This document shows, piece after piece, positions 12,348 to 50,245 of a stretch of DNA of 64,000 nucleotides (the stretch's first letter is position 1; each line of letters starts with the position of its first letter). This DNA is from Metridium senile (taxonomy: Eukaryota; Cnidaria; Anthozoa; Actiniaria; Metridiidae): positions 10,257,101-10,321,100 of the forward strand of contig OX459101.1 of assembly GCA_949775045.1 (NCBI GenBank), written 5' to 3'. The position numbers and the translations under genes are program-made. Under the pieces are notes generated by a model, which was not told the DNA's origin, searched no databases, and was given only the letters and a program-made list of their open reading frames with translations.

Positions 12348-12780
12348 TACCAAGTTAGAACGTTGTATTTTTAGCCAGCGTAAAATGGCCACTTATAAGA
12401 CATTCTAAAATAGATTTTGGTACTGACATTTTAGACTCTATCTTGCCAAGTTAGAACATTGTATCCAGCGTGAAATGGCCACTTATAACACATTCTAAAA
12501 TAGATTTTGGTACTGACATTTTAGACGCTATATTGCCAAGTTAGAACGTTGTATCCAGCGTAAAATGGCCACTTATAAGACATTCTAAACTGACATTTTA
12601 GACTCTATCTTGCCAAGTTAGAACATTGTATCCAGCGTGAAATGGCCACTTATAAGACATTCTAAAATAGATTTTGGTACTGACATTTTAGACGCTATCT
12701 TGCCAAGTTAGAACATTGTATCCAGCGTGAAATGGCCACTTATAACACATTCTAAAATAGATTTTGGTACTGACATTTTA
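12348..12780. repeat. Tandem repeat, about 90-bp unit, five copies
   Basis: CCAAGTTAGAAC recurs near 12350, 12443, 12533, 12610 and 12702. Each copy continues through AAATGGCCACTTATAA and TAGATTTTGGTACTGACATT, and one copy carries a deletion that shortens it to about 77 bp. Confidence 0.9.
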
Positions 12781-13064
12781 CAAAGGGAAAGGGCCCTGGG
12801 AACGAGGTTGCAATATCTAGTGCAAATGACGATTCATAATAGAAAATAGTAATTTTTTAACATTTGTTAAACAGTGCTACTTATATTATTATACTTATAT
12901 TACAGTTGCTCAGCTAAATTAGCTTCGTTATTTCTGAGGTATCTTAACCTAATCTTACGTTTTCATTAACTGATACTTGTAAAATTGTTCTATTTTTCAA
13001 TATCTAGTGAAACTGACCGTTTATATTCGTTAGTAAGAAAATAGTAATTTCTCGACCCTTGTTA

Positions 13065-13280
13065 CAGTGCGAATCGAAAAACCGTGGGCACCCAGAAATA
13101 TTTTAGAAATCGTTTATATTGTTCGTTGAACAACTCACAAACAACTCTAACTCCAAAACGTTTTTCATACTACACATCAGTCAAACTTCTTGCGGTGATA
13201 TAGTTGTTCTGCGTTATTCAACGAACAATAAACGATTTCTAAAATATTTCTAGGTGCCCATGGACTTTTGATTCGCACTG
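13065..13280. mobile_element. Foldback MITE, family A, copy 1
   Basis: The ends CAGTGCGAATC and GATTCGCACTG are perfect inverted repeats, and most of the element pairs with itself (arms with AAATATTTTAGAAATCGTTT). It is flanked by TTA on both sides, a possible 3-bp target duplication. A second copy lies at 57316-57536. Confidence 0.85.
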
Positions 13281-14069
13281 TTAACATTGGTACTTACTAA
13301 CGTTTCGGTTAATTCTTATCGGTTACTGCGGCCAACGAAATAATATATATGCGCGCCGGTTCACAACGCCAGGGTATCATTTCAGTCTAACCTAGTCATA
13401 CCATTGCTTCCTTAGAAACACCTACGCAGTCAATATTATCGCTTTTAGCGGATTGTTTTATCTTCATAAAGATTAACGCAAAACTGACCAATCAATTTTT
13501 CTCATACACCAATTAACTTAGCGAAAAAAATTTCTTTATCTGATGTCTGAAGCGATTAGTCCCTGCGCGCTCGCGCGGTCGACTCGCTCGTGTATAATCG
13601 CTCACGTGGCGCATATTTTTGCCTTTTGAAGATAATTTGCTATATATATATACCTACTCTCATAGCATCGTCAATAATTCCTTTTCAAAAGTGCCGATTG
13701 CTTTTCTAGTCTTTCTATTGTTGGCTTTAGATCACAAATACAGACAAAAAGCCGCTGATGAAAATAACGAGAGGACCCGCTGATTTCTGTAATTTAGTCC
13801 ACGTTCCGGCCAAACATAACGAGCGCAATTCCTTTTGAAATGATCCAAAGAATAATATTTTTACTGTTAAATGAAAAATGAAAAGAAAGGTTTGAATAAT
13901 TGCTCTATAGACGCTAAATGTTTGGTCTAAGCAATATGTTTTCAATGAATTAGGAAAAAAACAAGATAGGAAGTTTCAATCGGTTGTTGTTGAAGACATA
14001 TCATTATCAAAAATAAACGGGAAATTACTATCGAGTAAACTAGTATAGGCTGCGTCGGTGTTTGATATA
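13281..14069. other. No gene seen
   Basis: Mixed-composition intergenic sequence with a CpG-richer patch near 13560-13610. No coding or RNA gene is recognised. Confidence 0.35.
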
Positions 14070-14152
14070 AACGATAGGTAATAGAATGAAATTTGTAACA
14101 CCGCAAAAATGACGATTCGAGCTCTAGCCCTTCGTCGGAGCCAGTAAAAAAT
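14070..14152. mobile_element. Fragment related to the foldback element at 54955-55125
   Basis: It shares AACGATAGGTAAT, ATGAAATTT and a CTCTAGCCCTTCGTCGGAG motif with the element at 54955-55125. Only one arm is present. Confidence 0.5.
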
Positions 14153-14856
14153 AGTTTTTTTTCTTTATATTTGGGCGCAATAAAGCTCAACTTTACAAAT
14201 CGTTTTCAAGGATAAAGATTAAGAAGGGGAACGTTGAGCGAGCAAAATATGCCGACCGATATGAATCATGGATATAATGCTAGATTATGACAGATTATAT
14301 TGAGTCTCGCCGTATATATGTAACGTATTTTTTTCAAAAAGGTTTGTGGTTTGACATCTGGACATGTATCTGAATCTAGATCTAAATGTTTTACTTCTGC
14401 ACTGTGTAATTGAATACAAAAAGACGCACTTCCAGTTCGGAACTCAGACTTAAGCTTATCTGCTTATTTCAAAAATCGAGGTCGCGCGCGGTATTGGCAA
14501 TAAGCATGCATCAAGCCAATACGGAAATGAATGGAAATGAATGCCAGACATTTTAATTTTTTAATAATAAATTCAGACTAATAACAAAATGTTTGTATTT
14601 TAACGTGCTTATTATTGTATTAGAATAGGGTTTTCCGATTTATCGGCACAAAGGTAGATTTGGCACTAATATAGTACCAGATGATAGTACCAGTGTTAAT
14701 TTGTCATTATTTCTGCAATATTGTTCTTATTTTTTTTATTCTTACTCAGAAAATGTAATATTTTGAACACATGCAACTCCTAGAAATTCTAATAACGGTA
14801 AACATGCACGTATGCTAATTAGTGTCTGGTACTATTAGTACCAAAGGCGCTAAATC

Positions 14857-15012
14857 GGCCACAATAAAAAAGTCCTAAATCTATTCCTATACCTATTCTA
14901 TACCTCTATTCATCGGACAACCTCTATTAGGCGATCACAATAAAAAGTCCTAAATCTATTCCTATATATACCTATTCTATACCTCTATTCATCGGACAAC
15001 CTCTATTAACCG
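14857..15012. repeat. Tandem duplication, about 76-bp unit, two copies
   Basis: Two copies contain AGTCCTAAATCTATTCCTAT and end ATCGGACAACCTCTATTA. The sequence continues to 15060 with CGGCCACTTTGG and AATAGAGGTACC, which may be the end of a degraded inverted-repeat element. Confidence 0.7.
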
Positions 15013-15304
15013 GCCACTTTGGAAAGTCCCGAGGATAACCGCTTAATAGAGGTACCATGCGCTGTAGTACAAAACCAGCATTCATTTCGGTCTTGGCTTG
15101 ATGCGAGTTGCCGCGATAACGATATTTGAAATAGTGTATTCTAATTTTACTACATGTCGTTCGGCTTTCAGTATATCACAATTTGAAGATAGTGACTTTG
15201 TCTCAGATGTCGGATTCGGATATCAGGCGATCAATCCCTTTTGAAACATGTTTTGAAACATTTGAAAGAAGCGTCTGGCGCTCTTCAACGTCAACATGAA
15301 ACTT

Positions 15305-15536
15305 AGTCGGGCTGTCAAGTGGGATAGCTATTTCAATCTGTCACCACTTTTATACTCGGGGGGGGGGGAGGGGGGGTCGGGCTGTCAAGTGCGATAGCTA
15401 TTTCAATCTGTCACCACTTTTATACTCCGGGGGGGGGGGGGGGGGGGAGGGGGGTCGGGCTGTCAAGTGCGATAGCTATTTCAATCTGTCACCACTTTTA
15501 TACTCGTGGAGGAGGGGGGGGGGGGGGGGGGGGGGA
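15305..15536. repeat. Three tandem copies separated by poly-G runs
   Basis: GTCGGGCTGTCAAGTG starts copies near 15305, 15375 and 15453. Each copy ends CACTTTTATACTC and is followed by a run of 10-25 G with occasional A. Confidence 0.9.
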
Positions 15537-15922
15537 GCGACGGGTAAAAGTCATCAGTTTTGCTCGTCGGGAATTTGAAATTTGAATTTTTTATACCTGA
15601 CATTGCCGTGCATGCGTACGCAGGGTAGTTAAGCCAGACAAAATAGTTATTTAAGTTGCTTGCAGTTTATCTTTTCATTCGATTCTTTTTGTCGATCCAT
15701 CTATTTATCTATCTGTCTTCCAAATGTATATCGCGGTCTGTCAAGAGACCATGCACCGCGCCGCTATCTGTCATATAAGTTTATTACTCGCCTGTTTTCC
15801 GTTCTATCAATGTCTGTCTAGCTTATATTCATATGTCTGTCTGTCTTTCCTTATATGATATGCCTCTGTCCGTCCATCCTGATGTCTGTGTAATATTAAT
15901 GTTTCTGTGTCCGGCATTTGTC

Positions 15923-16575
15923 CATAATATATGTCTGTCTGTCTGTCATATGTCTGTCTGTCACATGTCCATAATATATGTCTGTCTGTCATATGTCCAT
16001 AATATATGTCTGTCTGTCATATGTCCATAATATATGTCTGTCTGTCATATGTCCATAATATATGTCTGTCTGTCATATGTCCATAATATATGTCTGTCTG
16101 TCATATGTCCATAATATATGTCTGTCTGTCACATGTCCATAATATATGTCTGTCTGTCACATGTCCATAATATATGTCTGTCTGTCTGTCATATGTCCAT
16201 AATATATGTCTGTCTGTCATATGTCCATAATATATGTCTGTCTGTCAAATGTCCATAATATATGTCTGTCTGTCATATGTCCATAATATATGTGTGTCTG
16301 TCATATGTCCATAATATATGTGTGTCTGTCATATGTCCATAATAAATGTCTGTCTGTCAAATGTCCATAATATATGTCTGTCTGTCATATGTCCATAATA
16401 TATGTGTCTGTCATATGTCCATAATATATGTCTGTCTGTCATATGTCCATAATATATGTCTGTCTGTCATATGTCCATAATATATGTGTGTCTGTCATAT
16501 GTCCATAATATATGTCTGTCTGTCATATGTCCATAATATATGTCTGTCTGTCATATGTCCATACGTCTGTCTGTC
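15923..16575. repeat. Minisatellite, about 28-bp unit
   Basis: More than 20 tandem copies of TGTCCATAATATATGTCTGT plus CTGTCATA, with small variants. Degenerate TGTCTGTC sequence continues to about 16930. There are no unique spacers, so this is not CRISPR-like. Confidence 0.95.
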
Positions 16576-18218
16576 CAGATGCCAATTCTTCCTTGTCTAT
16601 CGGCAAGTTTTTTTGTCCATATGTTTGTTTCTCTGTGCTGTTTGTCTGTCTATCCAAATGCCTATCTGCCTTTCCATTTCCCTCTGTCCATCGACATGTT
16701 CTTCTGTCCCTTTTTGTTTCTCTGGGCTGTCTACCTACATCTGTCTCTGTCTCTGTCTGTCTTTCTGTGTTATATTAACGTCATTATGTCAATATGTCTG
16801 TGTGTTCAGAACTCTGCTTTTCCATTTCTCCCTGTCCATCGACATGTTTTTCTATCCATATGTTTGTTTCTCAGGGCTGTTTGTTGGCTTCTTTCCACTG
16901 TCTGTCTGTCTGTCTGTCCGTATGTCATTATATATGTCTGTATTATATCTGTGTCTCTTTAGTCTTTCCATATCATATTCTGGCATGATAATCAAGCCCT
17001 ATATATATCCAAGGCCCCCAGGCTATACAATCAAGTCCAAAAAGATTTGACTGAGCAACAATAGCGCCACAGCATGAACGAAGCATTTAATGGCCTTTAG
17101 GTCGTTCTTGAGTGATAGCGGTCCACAGTGTACTCATTAGTTCAATGAAAATTAACACTAGGTGGTTTATACATTGGTTGAATGTCGCCCGGAACTGCAG
17201 ACACGTTCTCTTATAACATAATAAATAACTATTTTTTCCAGTTTGATTCACGTGAGGTAGTTTATTCGATCGTGAGGTTCCAAAATAACATATGGTTGAA
17301 GCTAAACCGAAATATGTAGTTGATATTGTATTTATTTTATATTTATCGTAATTATTTCTGAATCGTCATTTATTCATTCTTTCAACTTTTTGCTTTGTTT
17401 TTCTTTTCCCTACATTTTTCTTTATTCCGTTCTTTTCATTGTATTTTATTGATTTCTTTTTATATATCTCTTCTTTCTTTCTTCCTCTTTTCATTTATTC
17501 ATCCATGTTTTCTTCTTCTTTAATCTTGCTCTATTTTCTTTCCATTACTTAAAAAATTAGTATATAATGAGGTTGTTTATTTCTAACAAAACTTGCTGAA
17601 AACGTTATTACTTAAACTTTACTTTCTAGATATCTTTACTCTTAAAAAAAACAATTTAAAACTATACTTCTAGCGATCTTTACTCTTAAAAACCTTATTC
17701 TATTAATTATATTTTTAACCAATAATAGCAAAACTAATAAGAAATGACTAATGCTTGTTAAGTGCCAGTGTTCGACTCAGACTGACGCCTATGGGTGGGC
17801 CATTAGTGGTACGATTTGGTGCGGGCTCCCTGTGGTGAATATCGACTTGAGGTTTCAAACTGTTCAAACGATTCAATCAACACAGGTAAAAGTCACGAAA
17901 AAAATGTTTTTTGGCAAATAACGTGTAATCGTTGTTGTAGGCCAAGCTTCAGTCAACACGTACTCTTATGACTGTAAAGGATGTCTGTAATGTGAACATT
18001 GTTGATTTATTACAAGTTTTTTCAAGGTGTTTTTGCATCATTAATTACTTGTTACGGTTATATAACAACAACACGTGCAACCAAAATAAGCTTTGAACAA
18101 ATTGATGTATTAAAGAAAACAACTGAAAAATGCGTCGTAGCGTTTTGCCCACCCCCTGTGCATTTGCACAGCTAAAGCCTCAATCAGAGAAAATTCAAAT
18201 CATTTTTTCGTGCTTTGC
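16576..18218. other. No gene seen; degenerate CTGTC and CT-rich sequence
   Basis: Bases to about 16930 are degenerate TGTCTGTC repeat. Bases 17380-17560 are T-rich/CT-rich. The remainder has no recognised feature. Confidence 0.4.
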
Positions 18219-18441
18219 TGAGGGTCCTGAAGGGGTAAAATGAGAGCTGGGATTGGTCTTGTTTTTGACTGGGAAAATGGGATTGGATGCACTGGGACTG
18301 AGATTTACAAATAAAAGAACAATAGAAAATGGGAATGCGATTGGAAACTTGAGTAAAACTGATGGGATTGTGATTTTTGACTGGGATTTGGTCCAAATAT
18401 AAAATGGGAAATATTCGGACCCCCCGTTCAGGACCCTCTTT
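18219..18441. mobile_element. Possible foldback element (weak)
   Basis: GAGGGTCCTGAA near the left end is mirrored by TTCAGGACCCTC near the right end. The interior is G/A-rich and pairs poorly, so this is only a candidate. Confidence 0.35.
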
Positions 18442-18594
18442 GCTTGAAGTTTGTGAATATTTTGACAACCAATCGAGGGTTAGCCTGTGTAAATGCGCCT
18501 TTTGTCAAAAAGTACAGCGGTGATAGATTATGGAGTATTATTGGTACTGTAAGGTGTTGATAACTCGAAACAGGGGGGGAGGGGAGGGGCTCTC

Positions 18595-18905
18595 TTTTAC
18601 ACCTATTTCAAAACTCTATCACAATCAAAGTAAGAGTCCACACTTTGAAGCCTGCAAAAGATGTCAGTATTTCTTCTCTTGTTACCGACGTATTCATAAC
18701 ATATTTTGGTTGTACATGTTTATATTATATCACCATAACAAGTTGTTGCAGTGGTGGATGATAAAACAAATATTCTTTAAAAAATACGTAATAAATCAAA
18801 ACTTCTGTTCATGTTACCGACATCCTTTGCAAGCTTCAGTGTGTGGACTGCAGCTTCAGCTGCGCAATGATTTTAGAAATAGGTGTATTTTGTTAAAAAG
18901 TACGA
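18595..18905. mobile_element. Foldback element
   Basis: The left arm ACACCTATTTCAAAA... with GAGTCCACACTTTGAAGC is mirrored on the right by GTGTGGACTGCAGCTTC and AAATAGGTGTA. The arms are about 65-85 bases and imperfect. The CACCTATTTC end resembles the element at 53845-54079. Confidence 0.65.
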
Positions 18906-20049
18906 TAAACTTGGCATTTCATCTTACTTTTATTCTCTTAACTATTATTATTATTTCAATATTATTATTATCATTGTAATTTCATTTTTCAGTTATTTTT
19001 AGTTTGCTATTCTATCCTACTTAATCATTCAAAAAAATTTAATTCAAAATATTTCAATTGCTTCTACTGAAGAACCATTTTTATAATCTCATATGGGATA
19101 CCTGTGTCTTTTACCACAGGAAGCCCAAACATATAAAATCAAATAGAAAATTATAGAAGCTTGTGCTTCAAATAATTGATTTACATTACCATGGTAACCA
19201 GTAAGATATTAGATCTTTGACATGCAGATCGATTTCATGTGACGTCATGAGTTTTTTAATTTCAAAACTATGCACTCTAGTAAAATGACATTATGTTTAT
19301 CTGAAAGAGAACTACAAACCATGTTAAATTGCCAAATTTCATCGCCGACAGTTTCCGCCAACAATATACGCGATTCAATTTGTGCCTTGCTTACAGTAAA
19401 ATGTATGGCGCCGCCGACACTACCTCGGAGGTACACCAACATGGCCGCCAAATTATTGAGTTCCGCAAAAACTCGCAAATATTAAAATGATAACCAAAAT
19501 ATGATTGATTTGCTAAGATTGTTACTTAATCATCATGTGGGCTTGTATCAGAATGTGAAAACACTAAAATTTGACGAAATATTGACTCTTCAAAACATGT
19601 GACTGTTATTGTGTGACGCAGATCGCTTTTCCGATATCTCTGGATCAAAATTAGCTATAAAATTTGTTGTCAAGACTTTATTGGAGGAGCTATAAACGAT
19701 ATCAAAAGCACAAAATTGTAGAGTTCATAGTTTTGAAGTTATAAATTTGATTGCGTGACATGAAACCCATCTATAACATACCTTGACAAGTAATAAATGC
19801 ATTTTTGCAAATTTAAACAAAATTTAAAATATCGTTTACATTTTTACAAATAAATAGATTTTTTTAACTCTGAAATAATTACATTTATAAAAATGAAAAA
19901 TACTTTTTGGTAAATATTTGTTAACATAGAAGTTTGTTAATAATTAAAGTAATTATGTATGCTTTGCCAAATTAGACGATTTTGTGACTATGAGCCAAAA
20001 TATTGTGACATCACACTGTATACGTATTTTGTGACTAATCAAAGTCACA
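18906..20049. other. No gene seen
   Basis: AT-rich sequence downstream of the RASSF stop. A minus-strand AATAAA lies at 19677-19682, beyond the minisatellite; whether it serves RASSF cannot be told. Confidence 0.35.
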
Positions 20050-20632
20050 CACTGTGTGACAAAACTATTTATAAGAAAAGGAAGGTTGCATGACACTAAT
20101 GCAAGATAATGTGCCACTAACACAAAGAGCGTGACACAACCATGAGAGATTGTGTGACTGATGTACGAGATTGCCAATATTGCATGACAGTGTCACAAAA
20201 GGTTCTGTGACACTAATGCAAGATTTGTGTGACACTAACACGAAAGAGCGTGACACAACCATGAGAGATTGTGTGACTGATGTACGAGATTGCCAATATT
20301 GCATGACAGTGTCACAAAAGGTTCCGTGACACTAATGCAAGATTTGTGTGACACTAACACAAAAGTGCATGACACAAACATGAGAGATTGTGTGACTTAT
20401 GTAGAAGATTGCCAATATTGCATGACAGTCACGGAAGGTTGTGTGACACTAATGCAAGATTGTGTGACACTAACACGAAAGAGCGTGACACAACCATGAG
20501 AGATTGTGTGACTGATGTACGAAATTGACAATATTGCAGAAGGTTGCGTGACACTAATGCAAGATTGTGTGACACTAACACAAATTAAAGAGCATGACAC
20601 AACCGTGAGATTGTGTGACTTATATAGGAGAC
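20050..20632. repeat. Minisatellite/tandem repeat, about 130-bp unit, in the RASSF 3' flank
   Basis: Four to five copies are built from sub-repeats of TGTGACACTAA, GAGCGTGACACAACC and GATTGCCAATATTGCATGAC. The repeat lies just downstream of the RASSF stop codon and could be part of its 3'UTR. Confidence 0.9.
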
Positions 20633-20794
20633 TGCCAGTTTTAAATATAGTCCTCTCCACTATAGCCTCCCAGCAGCCATGTTTGGCTCTGTCACGCCAT
20701 ACTCCCATGAGGCAGCGTTGCGTGACAAGGCTAAACAAGGCTGTGTGGCTGTTCATCATCATTATGAACACCATGATTACCAATTGATACATAT

Positions 20795-46851
<26,057 letters not shown>

Positions 46852-47813
46852 TGTAGCTTTTTTGTACAACAGTTCAATTCAGCCGCCAAATTCTGAGATT
46901 TTTCCAAGGCCAAGCAAGTCACGGAAAGTTTAATAGCACAGAAGATGGTCGACAATGCAACAGAAAATAAAATCCACTATTCTTTGCAAATAACTGTGAA
47001 AAATAAATCAATGGATGTAAATTGAGCCGGATTATTTCTTATCTTTTCCACGCCTAGGTTAACTCATTTCTAAAAATGTCAAATAAAGTGGACGGAATCA
47101 AATCTCCCGGTACCTTGTAGTAGAGTTGCTAGAGAGTTGACTTGCACAGAGAATACCTGCAATTTCTACTCAACCAGATTTCATCTACGTCTTCTTATAA
47201 CCAAAACAAACTTGAATTCATCTACATGTGATAATTCAACCCTTTGTCCTTGAATTAAAGCCTTCACAAAGACTTCAATGGGTCAAGACGGTATGCAACT
47301 AGTAGCCTGTCACGTTGTGATTGTGTCACGCTGGGTAAACAGATAGCAACTTCGAAAGTTCTTGAACAATGACGTCACATACGTCATCTTACTGCGAAAT
47401 ATGATGAAAATCAATAGGCCTGTACTTCATGGGAATATTTATTGTGATATTTTGTGCAGAGTTAAATGTATCGAAGTTAAACGGCCTCTCTTTTTCATGG
47501 TGTATAAGTTAGCATTTATAATACAACTGTTTTCAGGAAGCAGACGCGGTGGTCATTTTTTTTTTACAGCATACAATGATATAATACATAATAAGTGTTT
47601 TTTACATGAAGTATTACCGTAGTCAATCGAGTGTGTAACGTTTGTTGAAGGGCTAGCGATAACTCATTACACGAATGTAAAAATTTAAGGAGTTTTATTC
47701 TAGGATTGCGGAAATATGTGGACGAATTCGTCGAAATGGCACGTTTCTGCTTAATTTAGTAGCAATTTACAGAACAGATCTGAACAGTAAACAATAAATG
47801 ACAGTAAATGACG
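46852..47813. promoter_or_regulatory. Intergenic region between RASSF exon 1a and FBXL15
   Basis: This is the probable upstream region of RASSF exon 1a on the minus strand. No specific regulatory motif is called. The FBXL15 side is interrupted by the MITE at 47814-48014. Confidence 0.3.
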
Positions 47814-48014
47814 TAGCCTCCTCCGCAGGCAACCCTTTCCTTTTCCTCCCTTGGGATCCTTTTTTCTTTTTTCCCCTCTTATTGGGCTTCCTGTCTCGAG
47901 TGACCGGGAGGGACTGAGACCCCTTCATTTCTTGCCGGGGACCAATCCCCCTCGGTCAAATGACAAAGGGATCCCAAGGGAGGAAAAGGAAAGGGTTGCC
48001 TGCGGAGGAGGCTA
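47814..48014. mobile_element. Mutator-like MITE, 201 bp, with 9-bp target-site duplication
   Basis: TAGCCTCCTCCGCAGGCAAC at the left is exactly mirrored by GTTGCCTGCGGAGGAGGCTA at the right, and pairing extends through CCCTTTCCTTTTCCTCCC to TTGGGATCC. TAAATGACG flanks it on both sides (47805-47813 and 48015-48023). There is no coding capacity. Confidence 0.92.
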
Positions 48015-48311
48015 TAAATGACGCTATATCAGTTACATAATTATAAATAGCTTCCTCCGGGGAGGGGGAGGGGGGACTACTCTGGATTTTGTATTTTCTC
48101 GAGTTTTCGTTTTCAAACTTGTGTTAGATGTCCAAAATGTTCACCGCTCAGCATATCTCATTTTACTGCTTTTTTTTTGTTACTTAAAAGTAATAATTGC
48201 ATTTTAAATCTCGTGTTTTGTTCATTTCAGTCTCTTGCCTCAAATTGTGGTCACCCTGTGTCATAAATTATCATTTATAAATTATATTTCGACCAAAACA
48301 AAAAAAACAAA
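48015..48311 (+). promoter_or_regulatory. FBXL15 upstream region
   Basis: This is the segment between the Mutator-like MITE and the FBXL15 ATG. It holds a G-rich run at 48057-48075 and A-rich sequence immediately before the start. No core promoter motif is clear. Confidence 0.3.
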
Positions 48312-49238
48312 ATGGCCGACGAAACGACAAGCTCTGTAACTGTGTTCTTCGATCTGCCTTGGGAAGACATTGTATTTTCACACATTTTCAAGTATCTGGA
48401 AATATCACAGATATTCTCGTGTCGTAGAGTGAGTAAAACGTTCAAGAAAATGTGTCAATGTTATTTCGATTCTTGTCGATCTTTGAACTGTTCCGAAAAA
48501 GCTTCGTCCAAGACGAAACGCAACTCATTGATGCCCCCTGAAGCATTTAAAACCATCGTCCAAAACAACAACAGTTTACAACATTTGATACTCAAAGACT
48601 GCAAGGATACAGTAAACCAAGACTCACTTATTAAAATATTGAAACGAAGTCCTAGATTACTAACACTGGATATATCAGGAATTTTGAACTCGACGAATTT
48701 GGTATTATTTGTCGTTGGTGAGCATTGTAGAAGTTTAAAGAAGATATCTTTATCTGGATGCCGGTGGGTCGATACTGATGGAATTGTAAACCTCTCGATG
48801 TGCTGTCCTGAGCTGGAATATATCGATTTGAGTGGTTGCTGGGAGATAACAGACTATTGTGTCACCTCTCTAGCATCATTCTCAAGCCACCTGCAGCACA
48901 TAGCCTTAAACGGTTGCTATGGAATTACAAACAATGGCTTAAGATCAATATCAAGATCATGTCAATGTCTTAAACACCTTGGGGTTACCAGCTGCTGGCG
49001 CATTACTGATGTCGCAATACGTGCAATCGGGGAATACTGTGCAGCGCTTGAATCACTGGACGTTAAGGACTGTAGAGATGTTACAGAAGCTAGTCTTGCA
49101 CGCCTGAGAGTGCGAGGGATTGATATAGATGTTGCAAAGCCACCAGCTGGTGCTATGGCGTACATGGGAAATGTCAGAATAGGGAGACTTAGTGGCAATC
49201 TTTACCCCAACTTTCCTGTAATCAACTTGAATATCTGA
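48312..49238 (+). CDS. FBXL15: F-box/LRR protein 15 (SCF substrate receptor), intronless
   Basis: In vertebrates FBXL15 is the substrate-binding subunit of an SCF E3 ligase that targets SMURF1 and so tunes BMP signalling. The 308-aa protein is close to the human length (about 300). An F-box at about residues 14-50 begins DLPWEDIVFSHIFKYLEISQ, close to DLPWEDVLLPHVL in the human protein. Cysteine-type leucine-rich repeats run from about 88 to 270 (LKKISLSGCRWVDTDGIVNL, LEYIDLSGCWEITDYCVTSL, LESLDVKDCRDVTEASLARL). RGIDIDV and the C-terminal FPVINLNI match the family end. The start context is AAAATGGCC. The frame is open throughout with no intron, unlike its neighbours. AATAAA at 49821-49826 is a candidate polyadenylation signal. 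Confidence 0.92.
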   Translation: MADETTSSVTVFFDLPWEDIVFSHIFKYLEISQIFSCRRVSKTFKKMCQCYFDSCRSLNCSEKASSKTKRNSLMPPEAFKTIVQNNNSLQHLILKDCKDTVNQDSLIKILKRSPRLLTLDISGILNSTNLVLFVVGEHCRSLKKISLSGCRWVDTDGIVNLSMCCPELEYIDLSGCWEITDYCVTSLASFSSHLQHIALNGCYGITNNGLRSISRSCQCLKHLGVTSCWRITDVAIRAIGEYCAALESLDVKDCRDVTEASLARLRVRGIDIDVAKPPAGAMAYMGNVRIGRLSGNLYPNFPVINLNI

Positions 49239-49278
49239 ACAATAGCGTCAAGTTCATTAAAGAACCATGGTCACTAAA

Positions 49279-49460
49279 GCCCAGTTTCCATACGATAGCT
49301 CACCATCGCCGGATTGCTGTAAATGATGCCAGTGATCGTCAGCGATTATATGGAAACACTTTTCAGGGATCGAGCGATCGAATTTGCATTCCCTGACGAT
49401 CACTGGCATCATTTTCAGCGATTAGTTGATTGTGAGCGATCATCGTGAGCTTTACCAGCA
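49279..49460. mobile_element. Foldback element downstream of FBXL15
   Basis: AAATGATGCCAGTGATCGTC pairs exactly with GACGATCACTGGCATCATTT about 50 bases later. Outer GCTCACC/GTGAGC segments pair weakly. Confidence 0.6.
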
Positions 49461-49526
49461 TGCATTGTGCAAGACTGAATTTCATGGACCATGAAAATCG
49501 CACATTCAGGCACTTAAATATCTTTT

Positions 49527-49751
49527 ATGATGTCAGCAACCAAGCAAATGCTATTCGCCACTCCCAACAGGCGGTATTATAGAGACCTATGGATAAAAAT
49601 TGCCAGCCTCCTCCACGTAACAGTGGAGCAGGCAAAGCGAGCGACCCAGGAGATGGCCAATTTTAATGAGTTGGTCACCCAACTCAACTCAAAGGGGGGC
49701 TCCGCCATCTCCAAGGAACTTAACTGGACTGGGTATTTACGATCTTACTAA
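49527..49751 (+). pseudogene. Short ORF, possible Myb/SANT- or MADF-like relic
   Basis: A 74-codon frame contains RRYYRDLWIKIASLLHVTVE, vaguely like the helix patterns of Myb/SANT-like or MADF domains found in Harbinger-type transposons. It sits next to a foldback element, in or after the FBXL15 3'UTR. I do not recognise it firmly, and chance is possible. Confidence 0.2.
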
Positions 49752-49875
49752 ATCTTTTAGCATTTTGTTTTATTTGTTTTCTTGTAATACGACTGCAAAT
49801 GAATTATTAATAACACTCAAAATAAAAATAAACAACACAAAGCATTCTGGTAAATGACTATGGGTCTTGTATACC

Positions 49876-50245
49876 CCGGGGGGGGGGGGGGGGGGGGGGT
49901 ACTCCGCTAGGATTTGGGTAGGGTTGTTCCGCTGGGATCCTAAAACGGTGACCCTGTTTATGACAGAAAAATACCAAATTCGTATACCCTGTTTATGACA
50001 AGGGATAAAAATGGGACCCTGTTTATGACCCTGTTTATGCCGCGAAAACGTGCTGAATTTCCCGAAAGACGAAAGACCGCGCTGCTCATTGTATTACCTA
50101 ATTAATATACCTGAATATGACAAAAATACTAAGAAAATTGGGAAATATGGGGGAACAAATATCCTGTTCATGACAGAAAACTTAAAAAACCATACCCTGT
50201 TTATGACAGAAATCTCGAAAAACCATACCCTGTTCAGCGGATCAT
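49876..50245. repeat. Degenerate repeat with CCCTGTTTATGAC motifs and poly-G
   Basis: ACCCTGTTTATGACAG-like motifs recur six to seven times after a poly-G run at 49879-49898. The plus-strand open frame from 50050 derives from this repeat. Confidence 0.7.

Noticed and set aside
15923..16575. CRISPR-like regular spacing
   Set aside because: The 28-bp units are contiguous with no unique spacers, and the context is eukaryotic. It is a minisatellite.
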